A stretch of 64,000 nt of DNA from Pseudomonas fulva NBRC 16637 = DSM 17717 (GTDB lineage: Bacteria; Pseudomonadota; Gammaproteobacteria; Pseudomonadales; Pseudomonadaceae), in the NCBI RefSeq assembly GCF_000730565.1, contig NZ_BBIQ01000007.1, forward strand, positions 1 through 64,000. Reading direction: 5' to 3'. The notes beneath the pieces were generated by a model. It made no database searches, had not been told where the DNA came from, and saw nothing but the letters and a program-made list of their open reading frames with translations. Positions within the stretch are counted from its first letter, which is position 1, and every line of letters begins with the position of its first letter. The position numbers and the translations under genes were made by a program. Shown piece by piece: positions 26,080-35,500 of the stretch.

Positions 26080-26985
26080 TTACTGGTCGGAGCGCACCCA
26101 TTTACCTATACCCACGTTTCTCCAGGTGGGCGCTACAGCACTGGAGAGTGCGCCTGAGCGCGTTCGGGATGTATCAACGTTGTCAATGTCTGCGAAAGAC
26201 ACCGTTACGCGCTGGTCTTTGTAATTCAAACTCCTGAGCACGAATGTGCCGTTTTTCTCATCGATGCTCTCCAATATGCCTTGAGCCGCTAGTGGATTTC
26301 CGCCTCCCGTGGTTGTCTTGCGCCAGACCAAGAGATAGCGATTAAGCGACTGCTTGAGCTCAGCTGTGACCTGGGCACGCATGACATGATCGTTGACATA
26401 GGCTTCACATGCTTGTTGCACAGGGCGGGTAATGTTCCTGATTTGCCGCTCACGGTCGTAGAAATCCTGATAAGGATCTGCCTTGGACGACGCTGAATCG
26501 TAGATCACATTTCGGCGACGCAGGTGCTCAGAGATATCACGTGAAGCCAGCTCGGCCGCTGCAGCGTCAGCAATGGCGTCAGTGCCATTTTCACCTGAGG
26601 TTGCTGTGCTTGCATCTTGGGTCACTGATTCAAGGGCTTTGTCCAAGGTGCTCGCGGCCGCGTCCTGCATCTTGTAACAGGCTCCACAGGCAGCTTCGTA
26701 GGCGATGAAGGCAGCTTCATGAGCATTTTCATCATCGTTCACCAACGCTGCATCCAGTGCTTTACGAGCTTTGTCTCGGGCAACGATAGGCGCGCCCAGT
26801 TCAAGAGCGGCAACAAAAACGCCCCAGACAAGCGCGTATACCTGGGCATCCCGCAGCGCTCGCACGAGATCCGGAGCCGTGGCGACATGCTTGTTTTCAG
26901 TGATGACAGCAAGCCGTTGTTGCACCGAGTCATAGGTTTGGCAATCACGAATACTTGAGAGCAGCGCATCCAGTTCTGTAGCCAT
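26080..26985 (-). CDS. hypothetical protein, helical, unknown function
   Basis: 301 residues from an ATG with AAGGA 8 bases upstream. The N-terminal 150 residues look all-helical and Ala-rich with a few Cys (C98, C101 region). A charged middle segment (about 155-230) precedes a small beta-rich C-terminus ('GTFVLRSLNYKDQRVTVSF', 'DIDNVDTSR') that looks like a compact folded domain. No signal peptide or membrane helix. I do not recognise a family. It is isolated between the TetR gene and an IS element. Confidence 0.7.
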   Translation of the reverse strand: MATELDALLSSIRDCQTYDSVQQRLAVITENKHVATAPDLVRALRDAQVYALVWGVFVAALELGAPIVARDKARKALDAALVNDDENAHEAAFIAYEAACGACYKMQDAAASTLDKALESVTQDASTATSGENGTDAIADAAAAELASRDISEHLRRRNVIYDSASSKADPYQDFYDRERQIRNITRPVQQACEAYVNDHVMRAQVTAELKQSLNRYLLVWRKTTTGGGNPLAAQGILESIDEKNGTFVLRSLNYKDQRVTVSFADIDNVDTSRTRSGALSSAVAPTWRNVGIGKWVRSDQ

Positions 26986-27310
26986 AGTCCGAATCCTTGT
27001 GACCGTGGGGTGGGCGTGTGTTGAAACTTTCGTTTGCTGGCGCGCCTATATATAGGCTGGGGCTCCAAAGGCGGCTACTGGCATTTGTGAGAGTTGACTG
27101 CTTGCACGCTAGTGTTCGGGCAAGTTGCGGATGTACTTCGGAGCGGATTGATGCGTTCACGAAACCCCTAGAAACGCCCGAACCCTTGGTTTACGAGGGT
27201 TGCAGAGATAAATTTGCAAAAGAATAGAAAAAATAGGTGTTGGTTCTACCACTTTCTGCAAATCCCGTGTCCGTTTCTATAAGTTTCGGTAAAAACCCCC
27301 AACGATTCTA
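26986..27310. other. gap without a gene, left flank of IS5 copy 1
   Basis: 325 bases. A plus-strand open frame at 27018-27227 has no recognisable product. Nothing else is seen apart from AT-rich sequence leading to the IS target site TA. Confidence 0.4.
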
Positions 27311-28257
27311 GGCTCTGTCTGAAATCCCAAGAAACTGAAATGTGGCCCCGGAACAGCCCGGGTTCGGTACAGTCGCCGACCATCTACGGAAAGGAATTCT
27401 GTGATGGCAAAGCGTTATGAGCTCTCGGATGAAGCGTGGGCGATGGTCGCCGACCTCTTTACCACAGTCCACGTCAGGGGCAGGCCCCGCAGCAGTGATC
27501 GCTTGATGCTCGATGGTATTCTCTGGGTGCTCTGCTCAGGAGCAGCCTGGCGAGATATGCCCGAGCGTTTCGGGTCTTGGACGAATGTCTATCACCGCTT
27601 CCGAGTCTGGCGAAACCGCGGAACGTTCGATCAGATGCTCAGACGATTGCACCTCAGACTCAATGACAAAGGCTTGATCGATCCCCACACCTGGATGATT
27701 GATTCGACCGCTGTTAGAGCAACCCGTGCTTCATCTGGAGCGCGGAAAAAAGAGGGCCTGACGAGCCTGCCGATCACGCTCTAGGCCGAAGTCGTGGCGG
27801 CCTGACAACCAAAATCCACATGCTCTGCGACGCCAACGGGATACCGTTGCGCTTTCTCCTCTCTGGCGGCCAAGCCAGTGACATCAGCTACGCACAACCA
27901 CTGCTGGACGAGGTCAGCATTCCATCGAGCCAACGTGGCCGCCCGCGCAAGCGCTGTAAATGGCTACTTGCCGACAAGGGCTACGACGCCGAAGCGCTAC
28001 GCCGCTACTGCGATCAATATCGGATGCAGCCCGTCATTCCGCTGCGCTCGATGAAGCGCAAGCCCAAGCCTGGCTTACCCAAACTGTTCGACCGGCCCAA
28101 ATACCGACAGCGCAACATCATCGAACGCATGTTTGGCGGGCTGAAAGAGAACCGCCGGATCGTCACGCGCTTCGACAAGCTCGCACAAAGTTACGCCGCG
28201 ATGGTCTCGCAGGCTTGTGTCATGCGGTGTATGCGATGGCTTTTTTCAGACAGAGCC
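27311..28257 (+). mobile_element. IS5-family (IS427-group-like) insertion sequence, copy 1
   Basis: A 947-bp element. Its ends are the inverted repeats GGCTCTGTCTGAAA... / ...TTTCAGACAGAGCC, flanked on both sides by TA, consistent with a 2-bp target duplication. It carries two overlapping-phase transposase frames joined by an AAAAAAG slippery run. A second copy of the same length lies at 30559-31505 in opposite orientation. Confidence 0.9.
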
Positions 28258-28260
28258 TAG
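27401..28260 (+). CDS. IS5-family DDE transposase, two frames joined by -1 frameshift (copy 1)
   Basis: The first frame (27401-27784, 127 residues) holds the N-terminal DUF4096-type domain ('YELSDEAWAMVADLF', 'WRDMPERFGSW') and the first catalytic Asp region 'MIDSTAVRA'. The second (from about 27750; inner ATG 27820) carries 'LADKGYDA' and the C-terminal 'RQRNIIERMFGGLKENRRI' with the Glu. At A6 (27746-27751, AAA AAA G) a -1 slip joins them in frame as expected of this group: after the slip the reading is R-G-P-D-E-P-A-D-H-A-L-G-R-S-R-G-G-L. The second frame's stop TAG overlaps the right flank. It looks functional. Confidence 0.88.
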
Positions 28261-28499
28261 CATCCCTGCCTGCAGCACATCGGTTCAGTTTCCGATCTGC
28301 GCTGGCGAAAAGGCTTTGCTTACCATGTGAAACTGCTGGCGTTATCATCGATGTACTGACTGCACTCGGTTGATGATCGATTCTGGCTCGTGAGCGCCCA
28401 GCTTTTTTGAATCAAGAAAGGCTTGATGCCATTGCCCGAGAGCATGCTGGCGACGTGATCAGAATCGGCAGCGGCATTCCAACGTCTATGGGTGATGAG
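28258..28499. other. right flank of IS5 copy 1, no intact gene
   Basis: About 240 bases between the IS and the decayed exoribonuclease. The same minus-strand frame continues as 'LITHRRWNAAADSD' beyond the second stop, so part of it is probably further remnant of that gene. No other feature is seen. Confidence 0.4.
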
Positions 28500-28841
28500 T
28501 CATTCCTCCCAGTCGTACTCCGGGGCATCAGTCACTACCGTGATCATGCAGTCGAATGAGCGCAAAAACGCTGCTATCAGCCTGTCGCGGGCATCGAGAA
28601 TAGGACAGCTATGGTCACCACCCTACAGCTGAGGGATAACTTTTACGAAGTCGCTGCAGTCGTTGCGGTGCAATGTGTCGAGCAATTCTACGTAAAATTC
28701 CCGCGCGTCTTCTGCCACCAGCGCCAGCGAAATCAGCTTCGCCGTGGCGTTTAACGCGGTAAATTCGCAGGCCAAAAAAGTCTCATCAACATGATTCTCA
28801 ATAGCTAAACTGCTGAGCAGTAAGCTGGGCAAGCCCAGCAA
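28500..28841 (-). pseudogene. decayed 3'-5' exoribonuclease (RNase T/Rv2179c-like)
   Basis: The minus-strand frame gives 'FTALNATAKLISLALVAED.REFYVEL' followed by 'CSDFVK', the usual opening of the small DEDD-type 3'-5' exoribonucleases in proteobacteria. A TAG stop at 28623-28625 interrupts it. Reading on in the same frame gives 'FDCMITVVTDAPEYDWEE', matching the family's second half ('TD(A/S)P.(W/Y)DW'), before a TGA at 28500-28502. The first catalytic Asp is also lost (FLACEFT where FLDCEFT is expected). Two nonsense codons plus a lost active-site residue mark it as dead. Confidence 0.7.
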
Positions 28842-28913
28842 AAGAGAGGGGGAATCGCCGCCCCACCCCAGGCGGTGACTAAGATCTACAGCAAGTGGAA
28901 CCCCACCTTCCGA

Positions 28914-29693
28914 TTAAAAGCGCTCCAGCTTCTGGAGCTTTGCCAGCTTGTCCAAGATTTTGGATTTGGCGCTGTCCAACACTGTCGGATTGGTTTGAGT
29001 CGACAGCTCATCTCGGGGTTTTCTGCCAAGGAAATAGCTGATGCGCTCTGCGTTAGCGCCAGATGGGTGAGGGAGCCCATCAAGAATTTGTTCGGTTTTC
29101 AACAGGCCTTCGACCTGCAAATGCTGGAAGACCTCCGCCACCTTCGGCCCGAGCGGTACGTACAAACATTGCGGGCCCAAGACTCTGACCTCTTCCGCCA
29201 GGTGGGTTTCAACCTGGCGCCGCAAGCTGGAGCGACTGAGCATGGCTGGGCTGCCGCTGTAGTTCTGACCGTCTACAAAAACTGGATAGCGCAACGCCGA
29301 GGTGTAGTGCACCAGATGACGGTGCGTATCGAAGAGTCGAGCACAGCTGTCGACGCCAAGCAGCGTGTGCACACCTACGTGATCAAGCATGTTGACCAGG
29401 TTGTTTCGCATAGGCCCAGCAAAGCTGGCGGTTGCCTTGGCAGCTTCCCTGGCCTGCTCGATGGAGGCACCTTGGCGAAGTTGTTTGCACGCCTCATCCA
29501 GGGCGCGGCTGGCTTGTTGCAACCCTGGGGTGATGCCGCATAGCACGATACGGGCGCCGGTATTGATGTGGTCGAAGGGTGCATAGAAGGTTTGCAGGTT
29601 GCCCTCAGATGTTAGCAACAGCTCCACCGGCAGGCTGTTGCTAAAATCGAGTGTTGTAGCGGATAGCAGCGTGCTGAATTGTTCGAGGCTCAT
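28914..29693 (-). CDS. uracil-DNA-glycosylase-superfamily-like protein
   Basis: 259 residues, ATG at 29693 with AGGA 8 bases upstream. Near residue 52 is 'VLCGITPG', matching the G-x-x-P-G first motif of the uracil-DNA glycosylase fold. Near residue 212 is 'HPSGAN', matching its H-P-S/A-G leucine-loop motif. Spacing and a lone alpha/beta domain fit the superfamily, but it is not one of the housekeeping families. Glycosylase activity is inference. Its neighbour upstream (230 residues) is 30 bases away on the same strand, so they form a pair carried between two IS copies. Confidence 0.65.
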   Translation of the reverse strand: MSLEQFSTLLSATTLDFSNSLPVELLLTSEGNLQTFYAPFDHINTGARIVLCGITPGLQQASRALDEACKQLRQGASIEQAREAAKATASFAGPMRNNLVNMLDHVGVHTLLGVDSCARLFDTHRHLVHYTSALRYPVFVDGQNYSGSPAMLSRSSLRRQVETHLAEEVRVLGPQCLYVPLGPKVAEVFQHLQVEGLLKTEQILDGLPHPSGANAERISYFLGRKPRDELSTQTNPTVLDSAKSKILDKLAKLQKLERF

Positions 29694-29723
29694 GATCGTG
29701 TCCTATGGTGATTGGCAGTCGGG

Positions 29724-30416
29724 TTAGTCAGCGCGGGTGGCGATGAAGCCCCGGCGTCCTTTCAGCCAGCGCAACGCCTCGTTCGAGTCGACCACCGTCT
29801 GATTCTGTTCTTTACGTGTTTGAAGCTGGTCAGCTGCGGTGGGTTGAGCCGCATTGCGTACTGCTCGCTCGGTCATTTGCCCTAACACTGCAATTTCCTT
29901 GAGGGTCAGATATCCGCTTTGATCTTCCCCCGACAAGAACATGGGTAGCGCCTCGTCATCTTGAAATGCCGGGTGGGTATCGAGGTCTAGGCGTGCCCGA
30001 ATCAGAGCGTGGAACAGAATTTTTTCGAGCCCCCTGGGTAAGGTCATTTCACGGTTGCGGATGCTTGGCCAGAAGACTTCGATGTCGGGTCTGGCAGACA
30101 GCACAAGCGTGGCCAAACGTCCCCAGCTGTCGTTCATTCGGGTTTGCTCTGCTCCATTCGTCGCGAGTTTCAACCGACCATTGATTGCGTAGTCATAGCA
30201 GTCTCTAGCTGCCGCCTGAACCGGGATCTCACCTTGGTAAATCTGATCTAGACTCGCCAGGATGGCGGGGTCGATTTGGCCATGAAATTTGATCAGTGAG
30301 GCACCCAGCGAACCCCAATAGACGTCGTGCGACTCCTGGAGAATTTCGTCCAGATCGAATTTCTCCTCAGGTGAAACAAAGTTTTTTTCGAACTGGTTAC
30401 GCCAATAGGTGCTCAT
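29724..30416 (-). CDS. hypothetical protein with C-terminal HTH-like region
   Basis: 230 residues, ATG at 30416 with GGAG 6 bases upstream. The protein is acidic and helical, without signal peptide. The C-terminal 70 residues contain 'YLTLKEIAVLGQMTERAVRNA', which reads like a helix-turn-helix, and then 'SNEALRWLKGRRGFI', resembling excisionase-type winged helices. It may be a DNA-binding partner of the glycosylase-like gene 30 bases downstream. Family unknown. Confidence 0.65.
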   Translation of the reverse strand: MSTYWRNQFEKNFVSPEEKFDLDEILQESHDVYWGSLGASLIKFHGQIDPAILASLDQIYQGEIPVQAAARDCYDYAINGRLKLATNGAEQTRMNDSWGRLATLVLSARPDIEVFWPSIRNREMTLPRGLEKILFHALIRARLDLDTHPAFQDDEALPMFLSGEDQSGYLTLKEIAVLGQMTERAVRNAAQPTAADQLQTRKEQNQTVVDSNEALRWLKGRRGFIATRAD

Positions 30417-30555
30417 CGTGTGCTCCGCCTGCTCGGAAGGTGTAGGCAGAGATTAGAGGGGTAATAGTACATCGTCAATGATTAATTTGTGACATCAGAA
30501 GTGATTTTCGCTATGACCAGGGCGTGCCGTTCTGACCCACACTGCATTTGAATTC

Positions 30556-31415
30556 CTAGGTTCTGTCTGAAAAAAGCCGTCGCATACACCGCAAGACACA
30601 AGCCAGCGAGACCATCGCGGCATAACTTTTTGCGAGCTTGTCAAAGCGCGTGACGATTCGGCGGTTCTCTTTCAGCCAGCCAAACATGCGTTCGATGATG
30701 TTGCGCTGTCGGTATTTGGGCCGGTCGAACAGTCTGGGTAAGCCAGGCTTGGGCTTGCGCTTCATCGAGCGCAGTGGGATGACGGGTTGCATTCGATATT
30801 GGTCGCAGTAGCGGCGTAGCGCTTCGGCGTCGTAGCCCTTGTCGGCGAGCAGCCATTTGCAGCGCTTGCGCGGGCGTCCACGCTGGCTCGATGGAATGCT
30901 GACCTCGTCCAACAGTGGTTGTGCGTAGCTGATATCACTGGCTTGACCGCCAGAGAGAAGGAAGCGCAACGGTATCCCGTTGGCGTCGCAGAGCATGTGG
31001 ATTTTGGTTGTCAGGCCGCCACGACTGCGGCCTAGAGCGTGATCGGCAGGCTCGTCAGGCCCCCTTTTTTCCGCGCCCCAGATGAAGCACGGGTTGCTCT
31101 AACAGCGGTCGAATCGATCATCCAGGTGTGGGGATCGATCAAGCCTTTGTCATTGAGTCTGAGGTGCAATCGTCTGAGCATCTGATCGAACGTTCCGCGG
31201 TTTCGCCAGACTTGGAAGCGGTGATAGACAGTCGCCCAAGACCCGAAGCGCTCAGGCATATCTCGCCAGGCTGCTCCTGAGCAGAGCACCCAGAGTACAC
31301 CATCGAGCATCAAGCGATCACTGCTACGCGGCCGGCCCCTGACGTGGATTGCCGTAAAGAGATCGGCGACCACTGCCCACGCTTCATCCGAGAGTTCGTA
31401 CCGCTTTGCCATCAC
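30556..31415 (-). CDS. IS5-family DDE transposase, two frames joined by -1 frameshift (copy 2)
   Basis: The first frame (31032-31415) and second frame (30556-30996 as an ATG-started piece, open further upstream) repeat the layout of copy 1. The slippery run is AAAAAAG at 31070-31064 on the minus strand. The catalytic region and the C-terminal 'RQRNIIERMFGWLKENRRI' are intact. It reads as functional. Confidence 0.87.
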
Positions 31416-31505
31416 AGAATTCCTTTCCGTAGATGGTCGGCGACTGTACAGAAACCAGGCTGTTCCAGGCTCACATTTCAGTTTCTTGGGATTTCAGACA
31501 GAGCC
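30559..31505 (-). mobile_element. IS5-family insertion sequence, copy 2 (inverted relative to copy 1)
   Basis: 947 bp, same length and inverted ends as copy 1, flanked by TA on both sides. One end base differs (GGTTCTG rather than GGCTCTG at the left end). The two copies differ at a modest number of codons (for instance TTVHV versus TAIHV, GILWV versus GVLWV), so they are not products of a very recent duplication. Confidence 0.9.
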
Positions 31506-32193
31506 TAGGCCGCAAAGGTAGCGAACAGAAGATCGAGCAATTCTAAGAAGCTTTGGCTTATCTACGTTCATAGCCATCCGCTCACTAGCGCAGGCCGAAT
31601 ACTGAGGGGAATTGGGGGATTGTGAGCGCAGTTCGTTGGATCAAAATTACTGAAACGTGATGCGGGCGTCCGCAGCCGGTAGCGCAGAGCCGGCAAGCGG
31701 AGCGCGCGGGCGTGACGGATGTACGCCCGCAGGGCCGAGACGTCGGCGCAAGACGATGGCTCGGTTCACAAAAGCGGCCCCACAAGGGCATGCTGCTGGC
31801 TCGTTATATATCCTTAAGCATCCGCTCCAGGGGCCTGATGCTTCCACGTAGATAACACAGCAATCGTATCGAAATCCGACCGCTTACCGTCCGGACTCAC
31901 ACCATGCTCGCAGCAGTCGAGCTCTTCGCGATCGTTAAAGACGGTGATGCAACTGGCAAGATCCGCAGTGCCAGCATGTATTAGGCGGCCATCTTCATAT
32001 GGCAATGGCACTTTGAAATCACGTAAGATCTCGCGCGTTCGTCAACGCATGGTCTCGTGATGCTGAGGACAGCATTAGAAATATTACGAAAAAGTAAGTG
32101 GTTGTCGCCTGTGCAGCAGTGGCAGTCGCTGAGTTTGCGAATAACCACCAGTCTCACGTTGAGGAACAAAATCGGTACGCCTAAAACGCTTCC
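31506..32193. other. gap without a convincing gene
   Basis: 688 bases. It contains one copy of a dispersed repeat (31691-31796) also found at 40933-41035. Short open frames on both strands have no recognisable product. Confidence 0.4.
31691..31796 (+). repeat. dispersed repeat, copy A
   Basis: About 105 bases sharing ordered blocks with 40933-41035: GCAAGCGG, GGCGTGA, GCCCGCAGGGCC, GGTTCACAA and a terminal C-rich/GGGCA block. The two copies are clearly diverged but collinear. Confidence 0.6.
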
Positions 32194-32436
32194 GTGATTG
32201 CAAAGCTACCTGTACTGCCGTTCGAAACTAAGGAGCTTAGCGCTCAGGAAAAAGCTGAGACGATGGATATCTACGATCCACAAAACCGCATTCTGGTCAC
32301 TGCTGGTCTGGCGAAAAAATACCATAGTTTTGAATTCCAGAAGGAGTACAAGACTTTTCTGGAGTCTGGGCAGGAAGAGCTAAAGGATAAGTTTGGGCCT
32401 GCCCCATGGCAGAGGGCGCCAAGAAGCTGCCATTGA
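32194..32436 (+). pseudogene. small fragment of unknown protein
   Basis: An 80-residue frame (GTG start) reads 'VLPFETKELSAQEKAETMDIYDPQNRILVTAGLAKKY' in part: well-formed, charged sequence with sensible composition that then ends in an unlikely tail (RAPRSCH). A neighbouring frame continues with 'AEGAKKLP' after about residue 72, so it looks like the 3' piece of a larger gene with a frameshift. The parent family is not recognised. Confidence 0.4.
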
Positions 32437-32509
32437 TCAGGCCCAACAGTACGTCGAGAACGGGTGACCCAAGAGGCATCTTGATCAAAGGATAGGCAAC
32501 AGGAGCAGT

Positions 32510-35500
32510 ATGAAGATCATTGTCAAAGGTAAGGGCCTTCACGGGAGCGAGACTAAAGCGGTCGCAAGAATGGAGGCGGAACTACGCAATTCATGGCATG
32601 CCTACGCCTCGGTGCTGATCTGCGACTCGCAGGGTGGCATGGAGTTTGACCTGATCATAGTTACACACGATCGCATCCTGATTGTCGAGCTCAAGAACTG
32701 GCGTGGCAAGCTGACTTCCTTCGACGGCAACTGGTACATCGACGGGAAGTACCGTTCCAAGAGCCCGTACCACACCAAGCGCGATCAAGGTTATCGCCTT
32801 CTCAGCATCTTGCGTTCAGAACTTCAGCATAAGCTGGGCTACTACCCCTTTGTCGAAGCCCACGTTGTCCTTTGCGGCGAAGCCACCCCCGAGCACCTGC
32901 CGGCAAACGACAAGCCTTTCGTCCATACCCTTGAAGAATTCATGAAGATCCGCGAGGCCGATGGCTATTCCGCGATCATCACAGGCCCCCAGGCGATCAA
33001 GTTTGACGATGTCGGTCGGCTTCGCCCCAACGACCCGGTCAACCTCAAGCACTTCGACGACTTCTTCCGTGGCAGCCGAGTTGAGCTCGCCACCTTCAAG
33101 GTTAAAGGCTTCGAAGCCTCCGAAGTCCCTGATCACCAGCACGAGAAAAGCCTGTTCTCTGAATTCCCGGCGCAACACGAGAAGTATCATGGCCAGCGCG
33201 CCATGATCCGTCGTTGGGATTTGACGGTGCTGGGCATCATAAACCGCGAAGACAGCATCTGGCAGAAGGTTGTCACCCGCGAGGATCATCTGTACCGCAC
33301 CGCATCGGCAACCAACAGTCCCTTGCAGAACTATATGTTGCGCCCGCTGGAGTCCCCGGACGAGGACAACATCAGCGCCGATTGCGTGGCAATGTACGAG
33401 CTGAAGAAAAACACCCGCCGCCTAGGCGACTACATTGCAATCAACGGCGGAAAATGGACACCTGAACAGAAGCTCGACATCGTCCGTGCGTTGCTGGCCC
33501 CGTTTGCCGAACTGCACAGCATGGGTGTTGCCCACCGAGACATTCAGCCCCACAACCTGTGGTACGCAGAAGACAGCGCCTTCATTCTGGCCAGCGGTTT
33601 CCACGCCTCTCATCTTCCTGAAAAAGGCACCGTACGCGACATCAGCAAGATGATCAAAAGCTCGGCCTCGATCATTCCTGAGGACATCTATGGGGAAGCG
33701 GGCGAGATCATCAATCCATTTGCCCAGGACGTCTACCTGCTGGGGATCATCGCTCACAAGATCTGCTTCCCCGACCAGAAAATGACCGAAGAGGAAGGTC
33801 TGGCCATCTGGCAATCGGTTGAGAACGATCCTTTTAAGGGCAAACTCGACGCTTTCTTTGCCAAGGCCATGGATCTGGAGCAGGACAACCGCTACCCAAG
33901 TGCTGCTGCCATGCACGCCGAATTCAACGCCATCTCCCTTGGCAAGGATGAACCCTTCGACGATGCTCGTACCGTCATCGAAGAGATCAGCAAAGGAGAT
34001 TTCATCAAACGCGAGCTGAGTCCCTTCGCTATGATGGCTCACTTCCCCCCGACTCCCGGTGGTGCGCCTACCCTATTTGGCGAGAAGATTGCCTACCGCT
34101 GTGCGATTGATGGTGAAAATGGCCTGTTCAAGTTCTGGCAGAAAGCAGCTATCGATCTCAAGAACCCTAGTGCCAACCGCCGCCTGCTGCGGATGCGGCG
34201 CCGGATCGAGAAGGCTGTCGAGGCTGAGCTTCCCATCGCCAAGGTGCTTCAGTTCGGCCTGTTCGGCGAAGGTGCCGGCCTTTTCATTCTGACCCGCTTT
34301 GAAGAGGGCACCACCTGGGATGTCTATATCCAGGGACTGGTGACCGATGAAGAGAAGCTCAACAATGCGCTGGGACTGTGTGAGCTGGTCATCCAGATCC
34401 ATAGCAACCAATTCGCTCATGGCGACCTGCACCCAGCAAACATTCTTGTGCGCCCAGCTTCAGGAGCACTTGAGGAAGGTGCAGAGACTGCCAGCCGTAT
34501 GGTACTGATCGACTCACTGGACTGGGGTGGTCAAAGCGAACCCTACAACACCGAGTATGGGCCGACTAACCCTCAGTCTGCCGATGGCTATGGACGGGAT
34601 AAGTTTGCCGTCTACCGTATGGTGGAAGAACTGTTCGGGGAAGCTGTACCTGATGAAGTGCGCGCCGAGATCAAGGCCGCGTCCTTGCAGCCGGACGGCA
34701 TCCCGGTCGACCTCTCTCTGCTGCGCGACTGCCTGAAAGCGGAAATCGAGCGCCAGAAAGCCCCACCCAAGGTGGCTCTACCACCGCTGCGCCTGATCTA
34801 CAGCGACATGCGCTTGCCTGAGACCGCACGCTTGCTGCAAGCCGAGGGCCTTGAATACCACTTGTCCGTGAACATATCGGACAAATACAAAAATAACCTG
34901 TTCTGCGTAATCACTGCCCACTACCAAAAGCTCACCGTCATCCTCAATCCTGAATCGCGCCAGATCACGGCGGCATGGATTACCGATTCGGGCCTGAACG
35001 AATATGCCCAGGCAGCGCAGCGACCAGCACTCAGCTTCACGCAGCCGATCAGCGTGGAGCGGGGCATCCCGCCAGTCGGCAAAACCAATAACTTCCTAGA
35101 GTTCCTGATGGATCAGGACGCCGTACTGGATCTTCTTGAGGAAATGTTCGGCTCTACCGAGCAGGAAGTCAGTGAGCCCGTCGCGCTTGAAGAGGGCGTT
35201 GAGCAGACAGTTAAGCCATCCCGGATCTGGCAAGCCCTAATGGATACCGAGGGTGAGCAGCGGCTGAAGGTCGAAATCCGCAGCAACGAGATCGAAGAGA
35301 GCAAGTCCGGAGCCTGGCTGATCCCCTGCATCCTAAAATCCGGGAACGAGCTTGAATTTTCCGGTGATGAAGACGAAGAGATCGGCATCTACCTTGCTGA
35401 CGAAACGCGCCAGTTTGGCCATGTGATCGCCGCCGAATCGGGTGATGACATCCTCGCTGTTCATCCACATGGCGAATCGCTGTCGGCCTTCAAGAAGAAG

